Shown piece after piece: positions 46,541-58,840 of a DNA stretch of 64,000 nucleotides (position 1 is its first letter; every line of letters starts with the position of its first letter). Source of the stretch: Meghimatium bilineatum (taxonomy: Eukaryota > Mollusca > Gastropoda > Stylommatophora > Philomycidae); assembly GCA_034231615.1 (NCBI GenBank), contig CM067298.1:50945832-51009831 (forward strand). Reading direction: 5' to 3'. Under the pieces are notes generated by a model. That model did no database searches and was not told the DNA's origin. It worked only from the letters and a program-made list of their open reading frames with translations. The translations under genes were made by a program, and so were the position numbers.

Positions 46541-48055
46541 AAGATAGAACCCACAAAGTAAAACGTGATTGGTGTGTCACTCTTGTTCGCTATGTCATGT
46601 CATGACATTTTCTTTATGCTCCAGATTTATATTCCTCTTGAAACCTTTTCTTTTTTGTTAGCAACGTTTCTAGATCTTTTGCAAATCCTATATGGCAGAT
46701 TTGTCCTATTTGAACTTATAGTGTAATGTTACAAACTAGACAGCATACTATATTTAGAAGGGCTGTGTCATGCCTTTCCCACAATTTTGAAAACTTTGAG
46801 GACATCTGCAGATACATGGTTTGGCTCCCTCCCAGCAAACCATATATAGGTTTGCAAAAAGCTTCATCAAAAAAGAGAGCGGAGTTGATGATCCTATTCA
46901 GCCTCCTTAGTCGATTTTTACAATATGCATAGCTGGTGGCAACGTTACTGTTCATCTCTCACAGTAGTTCCGGTAATATACGGGCAATAAAAAAGTGAAT
47001 AGAAAGAAACAACCATCCATACAGCAGGGGTAAAACGGCGGTTGGTTAAAAAAAATAAAAACAAATACGCACATAAGTGCTTCAGATTAAAACTATCAAG
47101 TTGTGAGAGAAATTTGAATAACTATTACATTGTAATGTAACTATTCAATTGTGCCGTTTTTCACAGTTTACGTTATTATGAAACGGCCTATTAACATGCA
47201 TGCATCTCTATATTAAATTACTCGCCGATGAGTTTCTATGTTTCACCTCTTCACTGTTTAAAACATAGGATAACAGAACACTACTCCAAGTTGGTGTATG
47301 TAAACGATGGTGCGACCAATTTAAAACTGCAATAATGACGCCATGTTGTCCATCTGCGGCAAGATGGTACGAGCAGGGCAGTATTTACATGAGTAACAAC
47401 ATTATTGACAGGTTACAAGCCACTGACAACATATTTGAAAACCACTAATTGGGGAATATGCAGTGTCGACATTTTAAAAAACAAAACAATGCAATGTTAT
47501 TCTAATATCTTTCACACATTTAAGTCCCTCATTTGAGGTACCCGTACACAACCGAGAAGTAACAACATAACAATCAAAGAACAAGAACCAGGTGTAAAGA
47601 ATACTATAAATAAAAAAAACGCAAATAGCTTTCAATAATGTACCCTTGATCATTTTAACAGTATGTGTTTCTCTCAGGACATTTGATTTTCATCAAATAT
47701 GGCAAATATTAAGTGTTGCACAAATAAAATTAAAGTTAAATTATATAATTTATTGTTCTTATTTAATTATAAACTTGTATTAACTGAGTGTTAACTAAGT
47801 TTCGGCATTTTTTTAATCTTATTTTTAAAAATATTTAAGGTCAATCTTCAATTCAAAAATTTATTAATTAATCACTAACGAACTCACGTTACTGCCTGCT
47901 ATGCGAAATGCGTTATGTTTACGAAAAATTGAAAATGGCTAACGGAACCAGAAATTCTGATGGCTAATGTTAATATTGAGCAAAATATAGCTAGCACGTG
48001 TTTATTTTCACTATACATATTAGATTAAAGTATATAGCACAGAAAAGTAAGTAAG
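46541..48055. other. Anonymous sequence
   Basis: No recognised element. Confidence 0.35.
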
Positions 48056-48202
48056 AAAGTATCGATCGGGGACGGACGGACGGTTGGGGACGGAGAAAAA
48101 CCCGGACAAGAGCCATTTTTTGGGAAAACCGCCCGGACGCCCGGACAGGGGCATAAAAAGAGCACGTGTCCGGGAAAACCCGGACGTATGGTAACCCTAG
48201 GT
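48056..48202 (-). mobile_element. Fragment of a hAT-like (CCGGAC-rich) transposon
   Basis: GC-rich block in AT-rich DNA. Reverse complement begins CTAGGGTTACCATACGTCCG, followed by a perfect hairpin GTCCGGG-TTTT-CCCGGAC (48185-48168) and further GTCCGGG/GCCCGGAC words. Ends of the form AGGGTTACCATA...TCCGG are typical of a group of non-autonomous hAT elements. Only one end is seen, so the assignment is tentative. Confidence 0.55.
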
Positions 48203-48739
48203 ATGGGGGGGAACTAAATGTCCCTACTCCCTCACTCCTCTTCCTCCCTCCCTCCCCATCCATTGTAGACGAACATCTTATGAATGTCACAGATAAATAA
48301 CCCAGAAACTTTGAACTTCATAACCAAGCTAAGACAATGCAATTTTCGTGTATTATGATATCATAACTCTGTTATCATAAAGAATCGTCAATGTGATGTC
48401 ACTAAAACAGGAAGCAACCACAGGCGATAATGATTAAGAAAGCAGTGAAATAACTTGATAATTTTTGGACAGTGATGTTGATTTAGATAAGGACTGATTA
48501 TTAAAAATTGAATAAAGGATATTTGTAAGGGTAATTGGTAATTTAGAATGTTCGATATTTAGTTTCGTGTTATTTCTGATTCTCAACATTTTTGTGCAGA
48601 AAATATGTGCACACTGGATGTCCATTAATATTATCTATGATGGGTGGAGGGGACCTGGAACATGTTTTACAGATGTTGACAAGGTGGTGGTAAGGGGGTG
48701 CCGTGAGTTACAAACTTTGACGTCAATAATGCTGCTTTT
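48203..48739. other. Anonymous sequence
   Basis: Nothing recognised. Confidence 0.35.
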
Positions 48740-48751
48740 ATACAATTAAAT

Positions 48752-48814
48752 CTGGATCAGCAACCAACCAATAGGTCAAAGGGCATGAGCACATGGACCG
48801 CTGGATCAGCAACC
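48752..48814 (+). repeat. 63-bp insertion with terminal direct repeats, short dispersed repeat copy 2
   Basis: Begins and ends with CTGGATCAGCAACC (48752-48765 and 48801-48814) and is bracketed by a perfect 12-bp direct repeat, ATACAATTAAAT, at 48740-48751 and 48815-48826. The inside, AGGTCAAAGGGCATGAGC, is the reverse complement of 8139-8182. The bracketing repeat looks like a target-site duplication. Confidence 0.75.
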
Positions 48815-48826
48815 ATACAATTAAAT

Positions 48827-49340
48827 TGTTTCAACTTGAAACATTTTTATGAAAATATAAAATAAAACACGTACTTTTTTCATTGTACACGTATCACAAT
48901 GTAACATGAACAACATCATAAGACTGAAATCTTAAGACTAACACACATCAAAAATACACATAATGGATAACAACATAAACAAATATTTAAATTGAACCAA
49001 ATTGAACTCACAAGATTCATGATGAATATTTGTATTTTTTTAAGGTATATTTTTGTCAATATAATTTTACTTCAGTTTAATTTAATTGAAACACTTATTT
49101 CGATAGTTAAAACACAAAATCATCGTGGTTTGGATATGTGGACTGACAAAATTCCCTGTCAAAAATGACCCGGCATGGAACAGACGAAAGTGGAAAAGAA
49201 CTCAAATGGAGACGAGGAAATCATGTGCAGATAACATCAAAGACTGAATTCATCAACTTTTGTCATTACTTGTCCTTATCAATGCAGATAGAAATCACTG
49301 GTTGACTGTGTGGTCTTTCATCCAATTTTGAAACCCTACG
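48827..49340. other. Anonymous sequence
   Basis: Nothing recognised. Confidence 0.35.
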
Positions 49341-50385
49341 AACGTGACTCTTGTATCAATGCATCTAATGCAGAGCCGAAATGGCAGTGATTGTGTAAAT
49401 GTATCTTATGTAGAGCGACAACGCCTCTCACTGTGTTAATACATCTCGTATAGAGCCATTAACATCCGTGACTGTGAGTTAATAAATTTAATATAGAGCC
49501 ACTAACATCTGTGACTGTGAGTTAATACATCTCATATAGAGCCACTAACATCTGTGACTGTGTGTTAATACATCTAATGTAGAGCCACTAACATCTGTGA
49601 CTGTGTGTTAATACATCTAATGTAGTTGACATTAACATCCGTGACTGTGTGTTAATACATCTAATGTAGTTGACATTAACATCCGTGATTGTGAGTTAAT
49701 ACATCTAATATAGATCCACTAACATTCGTGACTGTGAGTTAATACATCAAATATAGAGCCACTAACATTCGTGACTGTGAGTTAATACATATTATGTAGT
49801 TGCCACTAGCACCAGAAGACTGTGAGTTAATACATATAATATAGAGCCACTAACATCCGTGATTGTGAGTTAATATATCTAATATAATGCCACTAACATC
49901 CATGACTGTGAGTTAATACATCTAATATAGACCCACTAACATTCGTGACTGTGAGTTAATATATCTAATATAGAGCCACTAACATCCGTGACTGTGAGTT
50001 AATACATCTAATATAGAGCCACTAACAACCGTGACAGTGAGTTAATACATCTAATATAGAGCCACTAACATTCGTGACTGTGAGTTATTAAATCTAATAT
50101 AGAGCCACTAACATCCGTGACTGTGAGTTAATACATCTAATATAAAGCCACTAACATTCGTGACTGTGAGTTATTAAATCTAATACAGAGCCACTAACAT
50201 CCGTGACTGTGAGTTAATACATATAATATAGAGCCACTAACATATGTGACTGTGTGTTAATACATCTAATGTAGTTGACACTAACATATGTGACTGTGTT
50301 ATTACATATATTGTAGCTGCTACTAGCACACGTGTATGTGTGTTAATGCATCTAATGTAGAATTAATATGTTCGTGACGTGTTTT
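49341..50385. repeat. 43-bp minisatellite, ~24 copies
   Basis: The largest array of the window. The unit reads GAGTTAATACATCTAATATA followed by GAGCCACTAACATCCGTGACTGT. A second variant (TGTGTTAATACATCTAATGT then AGTTGACATTAAC) is found at about 49560-49680 and 50250-50330, on both sides of the main variant. Edge copies are more diverged than central ones. Confidence 0.97.
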
Positions 50386-50899
50386 ATCCATGAATATATC
50401 AATATGGTGTGTTAACAGAATCCAACATGATCTCAAATATACATCTTATTTTTTACAGAGTAGGTGGACATTATTTAAATAGGAACAAAGATCAGACAGT
50501 CGTCTCCTAAACGGCGCCACTGATATCCAGAAATTCTAAACAGGCGTTCTGCACGTATTTTAACTCCTTTATTTGGCTGTTTTATTTTGTTTTTGAGCGA
50601 TGTCAGGGCAGGCTAGAAATAGTCGTGATGTTCGTATTGGATACAGTGTAATTCTAGGTAGATTCGAAATTCGTAATATTAGCTGGAAAAATGTGGTCTT
50701 CAATTGCCCTCTTGTGTGACAGGGGTTTCTGAATGCTAGAATTAACTCGAAATCAGAAGTTATTTCATGCTAATCAATCGTAACATTCAATGCCCAAATG
50801 AAAAGTTCGGGTAAAATAATTATACGAATAATTGTTGATGCTACTGTAGATCCTTTCTCTAGCAATAACATAATTTCGCATGTATAAGATATGAGTAAA
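50386..50899. other. Anonymous sequence
   Basis: Nothing recognised. Confidence 0.35.
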
Positions 50900-51110
50900 T
50901 TTAACAGGAGAGGAAAACGTACTAGGTATGTTGTTAGTTCTTTTACCACACCGGACATGTCCATAGATAGTCAGATTTCCTCTTCAGTAAATTTCTCAGG
51001 CTATAGCAGCGGAGGTTTCGGTTCTATATTGGTTCAGTGTTCTTTTAGACGTTTTTGTTTTGTCTTCTCAACTGACCACCTGTATTCTCCTAATTCACAC
51101 TCTCGATGCT
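50900..51110 (-). pseudogene. LINE C-terminal tail relic (LWxCPxC family)
   Basis: The minus strand reads SVEKTKQKRLKEH and, after breaks, a CTATGGACATGTCCGG block (about 50968-50953) that lines up with CTATGGACTTGTCCAG of the plus-strand tail at 18786-18930. Upstream blocks are also in register (AATCTGACTATC versus GATCTGATCACC). More diverged than the other two copies. Confidence 0.5.
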
Positions 51111-51746
51111 GACTTATGCTCATGTGTCTCAGAATCCTGATCGTGCATACTCCGTAAAAGCAAAGACTGTGTGAGCTCGTTCCATAGGCTGATTTGATCA
51201 TATGTTATGGTGTCTCCTTGTATGGTGTTACTGTAAGTTATCAGAGCATTTATCTACGAACATGATACAGATGTTGTGAGTTAAACGGATGTGTCGGTTA
51301 TCCGCCATCAACTGTTCGCATAGACATTTACTGGCAGATCAGGAGGAAAACCTATTTGATAAATAGAGAAACATATGTCCATTGTTTTATTTTATGTAAT
51401 TTTTTAGTGTGACATTGTGAACTACTAATAATGAGAGTTATTGGCAATAAAACAGATAGAATTACTGTGGATATCAAGGCAAGGAACACCTACGCCAGTG
51501 ACTTAGAGCCTTTTTCTCCTTGAAAACGTTTCCTTTCCATGGTCCGCCAGAAGTCTGAAATGCATGTTGACTTTCTTGTAACTGTATATTTCATGAAATA
51601 TCGTTCAAATACATATTTCTATTCATAGCCTCTCTAGACGGAATAGTGGCCTCCGATTTCACATTTTTCTCCATGGCCAACTCGGAATTCAATGTAGCTC
51701 CATGACCTACTTAATAGTCACTGGTCTGCGGTGCCTGGAATAATAC
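51111..51746. other. Anonymous sequence
   Basis: Nothing recognised. Confidence 0.35.
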
Positions 51747-51757
51747 ATGATTACGAT

Positions 51758-51819
51758 TCTTCTTCTTCTGCGTTCGTTCTCAAACTCCTGCAGATTAGCA
51801 GGATGTAGTACGGAGAACG
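51758..51819 (-). mobile_element. 5'-truncated family 1 SINE-like element with target-site duplication
   Basis: Only the last ~62 bp of the family: reverse complement CTACATCCTGCTAATCTGCA, GAGTTTGAGAACGAACGCAG and (GAA)n. It is bracketed by 11-bp direct repeats with one mismatch, ATGATTACGAT (51747-51757) and ATGATTATGAT (51820-51830). The clean 5' truncation is typical of target-primed reverse transcription. Confidence 0.88.
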
Positions 51820-51919
51820 ATGATTATGATGCTGATAAGGATGAATATGAAGAAAATAATACTATTGTACGTTCCTCTAATCCCAGCTAGTGTATTAATA
51901 ATTTGTATCTTCTTTCTTG

Positions 51920-52040
51920 TCGACTAGGTGGTAGAGCGGTTAGTCAACTCGCCTCATACACACATCGGTCGGATTTGCTCATGGTTCAAAATCTGATCAT
52001 TCACATTGAACTGGCATTGCGATTGTACATAATAGTGATA
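51920..52040 (+). mobile_element. Possible tRNA-derived SINE head
   Basis: A-box-like TGGTAGAGCGG (51929-51939) and B-box-like GGTTCAAAATC (51983-51993). The spacing of 54 nt is longer than in most tRNAs. No second clear copy; a B-box-like match near 3250 is weak. Not a functional tRNA as far as I can fold it. Confidence 0.4.
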
Positions 52041-52092
52041 CTTAAAAAGTAATAATATTTTAAAAGGCAATGCCCTATACCGAACCTGCTTC

Positions 52093-52228
52093 CATTATTA
52101 GTATACATAGTCTTGCCTTCTATTTCTCTTTAGTGCTGGCATTATTATACATAGTCTTGCCTTCTATTTCTCGTTATTGCTGGCATTATTATACATAGTC
52201 TTGCCTTCTATTTCTAGTTATTACTGGC
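52093..52228. repeat. 44-bp tandem repeat, 3 copies
   Basis: Three 44-bp units with TACATAGTCTTGCCTTCTAT, nearly identical. Confidence 0.95.
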
Positions 52229-52819
52229 ATCTGTATTTATATTGTCTCTGTTTAGTCTGCAACTGTTATCCTGTCTATTTCTGTGTCAAAATAACCCTGT
52301 GTGATTGCATTTCCACTTTCAATTATGCTAACATCACTTTTATTCAGACGAGAATATTAGGAACGCTTGAACACATTTCTTCCCCTACTCTCCCCCACCT
52401 GAAAAGTCAGGATTTTTTTCCAGCAAACGATGTTGAGTGTCAAGGATTTTACAAAGTGCTTTGATTTCTACTCAAGAGTTTAGCACTTGACTCTTCTGTT
52501 AATGGAATGCAAGATCCCTTAAAGCAGGCATGGACAAAATACAGACCTTGGGTCAAATCTGACAAAGTCTTTTTTACTGACTCACTAGGTTGTTTTAAGA
52601 TATGTACTGATCCCAGAATTGAGGAAATATTAATTGACACATTAAATACATTTTTTTTAAAATTTTCCATTGATGAAGACCTAGATACAAGAACAGAACT
52701 GCGACATGTTCTTTGTCACAGTAGTAGACATTTATGATCAATGACTGATTTCTCAAACAGTGGTATACATTTACCAACTATGCTGGTGGAAAATGTGTTC
52801 ATGAATGTGATACCAGTTT
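52229..52819. other. Anonymous sequence
   Basis: Nothing recognised. Complementary frames at 52449-52777 are open on both strands but show no family features. Confidence 0.35.
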
Positions 52820-53090
52820 GACTTGTTTTCACATGACTGTCTGCAGTATAGAGGACCTCAGCACATAATCAATTGGGACTTCATTCGTTACGTTTTCTTC
52901 ATTATAGTCGTGTTTTTTCAGTTGGTCATTATTTATATACTTGCAGTCGCATTGGCTATATCTGGCGTGTGATTCCAAGTATATAAATAGTGACCAACGC
53001 AAAACACGACAATAATCATAACGTAAGAAATTACGCTCTAATTAATTATGTGCAGATGTCTTCTATTGAAGACGGTCATGAGTTTTCATT
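52820..53090. mobile_element. ~270-bp near-palindrome (foldback/MITE-like element)
   Basis: The sequence is an imperfect inverted repeat with arms of about 115-120 bp and a ~25-30-bp centre (about 52945-52972). Matching blocks from the outside in: CATGACTGTCT / AGACGGTCATG, GCACATAAT / ATTATGTGC, TTACGTT / AACGTAA, GTCGTGTTTT / AAAACACGAC, TTGGTCA / TGACCAA, ATTTATATACTTG / AAGTATATAAAT. Arms are more similar near the centre. No terminal duplication or coding was identified. Confidence 0.85.
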
Positions 53091-53394
53091 AGTAACTCTA
53101 AAATGCCTATAGAAAACGAATAGTATTATAAAGGAATCCTTGTAATGTTTGTTTACATTCGATTGTTACTGTGACATGTAAAGACCCAAAGCTGGTACTT
53201 ACTTGTCTCTAGATGTTCGTGCCCCATCCCATACGAAAAATGTTCAGTCTGGTCCACCGACACAAAAAGTATGTCCATCTCCGGTTGGATATAATGGGCT
53301 ATGATAGTCATGGACATATTCTATTGAATACAATACAATAGGCATATTGTAAAATAACGTTATAGCACATTATTGTGCTCATGTTAATGAAGAC
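53091..53394. other. Anonymous sequence
   Basis: Nothing recognised. Confidence 0.35.
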
Positions 53395-54370
53395 GAAACA
53401 GTGTATCACCAATTAGTCCCCACCATCTTCGGAATCTTCTTCGCAGCGATTCTCAAACATGCTCTTGCAGATGTAGCTGGTGACATTTTAATCCGCACCC
53501 GTTACGGTGGATCACTCTTTAACTTAGCGCGTCTCAGAGCGAAGACGAAAAAAATCAGAAATACTCATCAGAGAACTTCTTTTCGCCGATGATGCTGCAC
53601 TAGTGGCACACAGTGAATCCACCTTGCAGTTCCAAATTGGCAACATGACAACGGCCTGCGAGCTGTTCTCTATGCCAATAAGCATTATTTAAACTGTGGC
53701 AATTTATCATGGATATTCGGTACCAACAAACATCGCCTTAAACAACACTCACATGACAAATTATGCTACCTAAGATCCACAATAACATCCACCCTTTCCG
53801 TGGAAAGTTAAATTATTGCACGTATAGGAACAGAGGCTACCATTTTGGCGGACTATCACAGCGAACTTGGAAAAACCCTAAGCTAATATTGAAAATAAAT
53901 ATATAGATCTATCAAACATGCGGGCTGATTACATTTTACTACGGATCTGAAACATGGACTACCTACATCAAACATGAGAGGAGACTTAACATCTTTCATC
54001 TAAGATGTCTCCGCAAGATCTTAAATATTAAATGGCACGACAAAATCAGCAACATGTAAGTGTTACGCCGCACTCCGCTACCATCTTCCATGAAAACATT
54101 CAATATAAATAGGATACGTTGGCTGGGTCACGTACGCAGAATGCCAAACTGCCGCATCCTAAACCAAATACTATTCGGGAACTGGCTGAGGACCCTCCAG
54201 CCCGTGGTAGACCACTGCGGAGATATTAAGTTCTATGAAAATCCTCAATGAAAGGCATCTATATAGAATCCAAAATATCCAAAAATTGAGAAAACACGGC
54301 CGAAACTAAGGATATCTGGGCCAGAACGTGCGCGCGGAATCAGAATTGTTCAGAAATAAATGTTTAAAGT
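53395..54370 (+). pseudogene. LINE RT relic with intact FADD motif
   Basis: HQLVPTIFGIFFAAILKHAL (53407-53466) is the RT segment before motif C, then RTRYGGSLFNLARLRAKTK. One frame change leads to LLFADDAALVAHSESTLQF (FADD at 53582-53593, both Asp kept). A degraded thumb follows, then [56 protein letters not shown] and LFGNWLRTLQPVV (to about 54210). The same protein family is found on the minus strand at 29400-29770. Endonuclease and N-terminal RT are absent, so it is 5'-truncated. Confidence 0.9.
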
Positions 54371-54497
54371 TATGGAAGAAAAAGTGCCGTTGCTGTGATA
54401 TGATGGCTTGAAAAGTGACAATTCTTGAGAAAATATTCAACAGATTGCTTCTTCTTATTACAAATGACCGTCTACACGACGCAAACGGACATATGTA

Positions 54498-54912
54498 CAG
54501 TGTATCACAACCATATCGCCGACACAACGGGCTGTATTACAACCACATTTCCGAGACAACAGTCTGTATCACAACTATATCACTGACACAACAGGCTATA
54601 TCACAGACACATTTCCGAGACAACGGGTTGTATCACAACCAATCACGGACACAACAGGCTGTATCACAACCATATCACCGACACAACAGGCTGTATCACA
54701 ACTATATCACTGACACAACGGGTTGTATCACAACCAATCACCGACACAACAGGCTGTATCACAACCATATCACGGACACAACAGGCTGTATCACAACTAT
54801 ATCACTGACACAACGGGATGTATCACAACATCGGTATAACAGGCTGTATCTTAACCATATCACCGACACAACAGGCTGTATCACAACCATATCACTAATA
54901 CAGCGGACTGTA
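54498..54912. repeat. 32-bp minisatellite, ~13 copies
   Basis: Units of 32 bp with ACAACAGGCTGTATCACAAC and CATATCACCGAC, some with small deletions. It stays open in one forward frame (198 codons at 54415-55011) purely because the unit has no stop in any of its three phases; the Thr/His/Tyr-rich product is not a gene. Confidence 0.96.
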
Positions 54913-56825
54913 TACGGGGCTATAGATACATCTTCTGTAAATAGAAAGAAGGATGTGTTAGCTAGAAAATATTTGCTTTTTCGTACTCAATTTATTCATT
55001 TTCTTAGTTGACCTTTGGGGTAAAATTCTTTAGAGGTTAAATGGGAGGTATGGGGAGCTGTTACCAGCCATTTATCAAAATTCCTTATACTATGTTCTGA
55101 TATTCTAAGGGGAATAAAGTTGAACATCACACAGCCATATCTTTAGTCCACGGACTTATAAGAATATACATATACAATTCGCAATTTTGGAATTATATTT
55201 TGTAAATCATGTGAAGTTTTTATGCAGATTATGTGATTATTAGTAACAACATACAAGACTTAATATTCATCAACGATCGCGACAGATACTCTTAAAGCAA
55301 TTCTGAATACATAAAATGTGTTACTACATTACACGCATTATTTCTAAAGACAGTAAGCATATTGCTTGTATAAAGGTTCATTTTTAGATCGATTCCAATG
55401 TCCATGTGAATATCTGTACAACGTGCAGCAAGCATGCATACTGCCACCCAATAATGTTTTTTTCTAATGTAAAAACGGCGTCTGATCAGTATAAAATTAT
55501 AACATATAAGTGTTACTCTAATAGTGATATTCAAGCAATCAATCCAATGTTTATAGTAATATTGGGTTGGTTCTCAAAGTGGACGTTATTACAATAAGAG
55601 ATGGTCATATGTTCTCTGCCCTTTTCTAGGAAAACCTATTGTTTATTATGGTAAACTTTTAAAATTGAACCACTAAGAGTTGAAATTCAACAAAAAATAA
55701 ATATAAATGTCATTATCAAGACAAACAAGCCTTTATATATTCTACTAAAACATTATAAAATAAAACAACATGATAGGCATAAATTACATCATTACTATCG
55801 CCGATGCTATTGCGTCAAAGTAATGCTATTATGTTTGTATTTCTGTGTCAGAAGATATTCAGATACAAATGGATGTGGCTTGGAAATGTAATGGTGGTGC
55901 TTGTGTCATCTGTCATGGGATCAAATATGTTGGTTTAATATGATATCATAGGTTTCCCTCATAGAAACATCAGTGTGTACTCTTCATCCATATGTTCTAG
56001 TGGCCAGTTTAGCCAAACGACACCATTATGCTCAAGTTTCATGGAAACAATAGTAATATGAAATCAGTGTAATATTCAAGCAGTGCAAAATTTCAATGAT
56101 CTTTCATATTTCTTTCTCTATCCTCGTTGTCTCCTTCTTCTTCTTTCCCATGAAATTACGTATGTCCATATTAGTCATCTAGATAGTCGATTGATTAAGG
56201 TCATTACAGGTTCAAACAAATGTGTGATGGTAGATGGTCTGCTTTTATCCCGTGCCACTTAGGTCAGCGTCCTTCTTCTAACTGCGACGACAACAGGGAA
56301 AAATATATGGTGACACTTTTACACGGTATATTGAATAGATGTTCTATATTTTAAAGAATACACGATATTTCTTCACCACATGGGTCTAAATGAAATAAGG
56401 TTTACACGTGCAGTGCATTCTCGTCTCGTTTACGTCTCGGACAAACCGTCGTGTCGTAAAATATCCACATTGAATGTATGTGCAATGAGTTTCTAACAGT
56501 ATAAATCGTGTTTATAAATAATTCCAGATGGGACAAAGTCTCCATATTGGATGTCAAACACAAACACTCCAGTATTTTCGATTGTGTGTATAGATAAAAT
56601 CAGACCAGTCTGAACAATATATCCGTTCATATTTTGTGCAGGGTGTCTCCGGATCAAATCAGATCGAATAGCATCCAAATATTGATCTAATAGATTATCT
56701 AAATTCTCTACTCGTCTGTCATTTGTACAATCTTAACATTTTCGTTTTACTTTGAGCTTCGCTATTCATGTTTATACTTAATCTCATATGTGCTCCTTTC
56801 ATATGAATTCCAATATGATTGGGAG
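54913..56825. other. Anonymous sequence
   Basis: Nothing recognised on either strand over almost 2 kb. Confidence 0.4.
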
Positions 56826-57075
56826 CCGCGTTAGCGCAGTGGTTAGCGCACTGGCTTCGCATATGAGTGGTCTTGGGTTCATTCCCCAGTTGAGGCGGAA
56901 ATGTTTTCAGATCGCAACGGCTCCCAGGTCGACCCAGCCTTAAATGGGTACTGGATTAATCCGGGAAGTAAAGACTGCGAGGGAGAGGAGATGGCTACTG
57001 CCCTCATTTGCAGAGCCTGTGAAATGTGAGATCGCTAACATCTCACACCCCTACGGCATTAATAAATGCTATGGG
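56826..57075 (+). mobile_element. tRNA-derived SINE (family 4), best copy
   Basis: Perfect A box TAGCGCAGTGG (56832-56842) and good B box GGTTCATTCCC (56876-56886), 44 nt apart as in tRNAs. The body follows with CGGCTCCCAGGTCGACCCAG, GGATTAATCCGGGAAG, GGAGATGGCTACTGCC and GTGAGATCGCTAACATCTCA. The 3' end is TAATAAATGCTATGGGCTAC. The diverged copy at 20301-20550 shares all of these blocks. No target-site duplication could be fixed. Confidence 0.9.
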
Positions 57076-58394
57076 CTACTTTACTTTTTTTACAATAGTA
57101 AAATATCTATATAGATGTACGCAATGTTGTACTGCTCCTATTTGTATTGTTGTTCAATACATTTCTGTAATTCTTGTACGCATGGATTGCTCAGAACACT
57201 GCTTATCTTTATTTGCTTTTCAGTATTTAAAAAACAACAATATCTCATTCTTTAATGTTACAGGATGAATAATCGTTTTCTATTGTGCATTTATGTTGTC
57301 TGTCTGGTTTTTTTATGTGTGTATCTTCATGATGTTTAGATGACGTTCAGCTTAGCATCATTATGTAGTCCACAAGAGATATACAGTGAATCGTCGGTTT
57401 TCATCGGTTATCTGTCCGAAAACAATCGGCAGTATCCGAAACCGACGAAAATCGAGGCAGATATTTCCATATGAATCAATGTAAATCCAAATAATTCGTT
57501 CTAGACACTCCAAAATATATACCAAAAACACATTTTATAGAGAATACATAAATATAGTGTTTAGTAATAAAACAGTAAGAAATTAATATAAAAGACAATC
57601 TAGAACATAAATATCTATTTACACTGGTGTGAAAGTTCACGGATCTATATAGAGTTCTATAGTATTCCTCTCCTGTCGTAGACGGAAAACGCCGGCCTAC
57701 AGGCACGCGCCTTAATAGACGGCGTTTATGCTACACAATTGAATCCATGCATCATTCGGTAAGCGGTCGACATGACTTTCAAGAGCGCAGCACAAAGTAA
57801 ACAGAAGGGACCTCATAACCATACTAGAGGATTGCCCCAACTTCGCTGTTCACAGAACAATAATCATGCACACAAGAGCCTCTTCGTAAAGCAGATATTT
57901 AAGGGGCCAAAGATGACATAAAACAATACGCTCCATACATAATCAATAACGGGCTCAGTGTTTAACAATTAATCGCAGAAGAAACAGAAAAAAACTTAGT
58001 AATACATTTTCTGAGGAATATGTCAACGTATAAATAAAACAATAAACGGAACTACAGGAAAACCATTACACAACCATTTCAGAAAAGGCTAGGGAACTAT
58101 AAAGAAGAATATTAGAGCAGGCAATACAATTCGTTGATTGAAATTGCCTGGACTCGCTTAAGGGATACATAATACAATTAACGTTCATGATTCGCTTCTA
58201 ACAGGCTACTTTTTCCGTCTTTCTATCTTTCATAAGAGGTCTGAGAGCATCTCTAAAATTAAGTTTCCTGTTCAATTTCTCAGTTATTCCTATTAAGTGT
58301 ACATATTATCTTCCTGTTCTAGCCATCTCCAACTCCGTTGTATTTATATAGTATTCATTTATTTGTTCTGCTTGTGTTATGACTATTAGTTACT
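57076..58394. other. Anonymous sequence
   Basis: Nothing recognised. 57360-57460 (CCGACGAAAATCG-like text) could be part of an old hAT element but is too short to call. Confidence 0.35.
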
Positions 58395-58840
58395 TATAAG
58401 AGATGGATAAAGTCTATCTACCTGCTGTCTTTTCTCTGCATATGTTTTTAGACGTCGCATGATTGAATTACGAAATTTTTTCGGGCCATGACACGTTTGG
58501 TCACCTGATATGCAATAATATTGTAACATCTCAGAACGCTGGAAACTCTTTCAATCCACATTTTTCTTGGTCTTTCTTTGCCTCTTGCTGTTTCTATTCT
58601 CATGTTACATGCTTTTACTGCTGGTCAGTATAGGCTCATTCTAAGTAAGTGGTCGAATCATTAAATATTTGACCACAATCTTTCACCAATTCTTGCATTC
58701 TCATAATTCATCACATGATCTATTTTTGCTTTTCTACACTTACACATCTCATTTCACACGTCATAATCTTTCTCTCTTCTTCTTTAGTTAGTGCCCATGT
58801 CTGACAGACAATTCTGCATCCGGACAGTTCATAAAGCAAT
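58395..58840 (-). pseudogene. LINE C-terminal relic
   Basis: Minus strand: CRIVCQTWALTKEEERKIMT and CEMRCV (about 58823-58745), then in other frames KNWxKIVVKYL, NEPILTSSK and RKTKKNVD (GRPRKMW-like, about 58580-58560), followed by a tail containing TTCTGAGATG and TATTGCATATCAGG that is shared with 2690-2900. Frame changes are frequent. Confidence 0.8.

Noticed and set aside
46260-46605. Asp-rich or Met-rich protein
   Set aside because: Artefact of GAT-rich low-complexity DNA.
54415-55011. 198-codon open frame, the longest in the window
   Set aside because: It lies over a 32-bp minisatellite whose unit lacks stops in all phases of this strand; the product is a compositional Thr/His/Tyr repeat with no domain.
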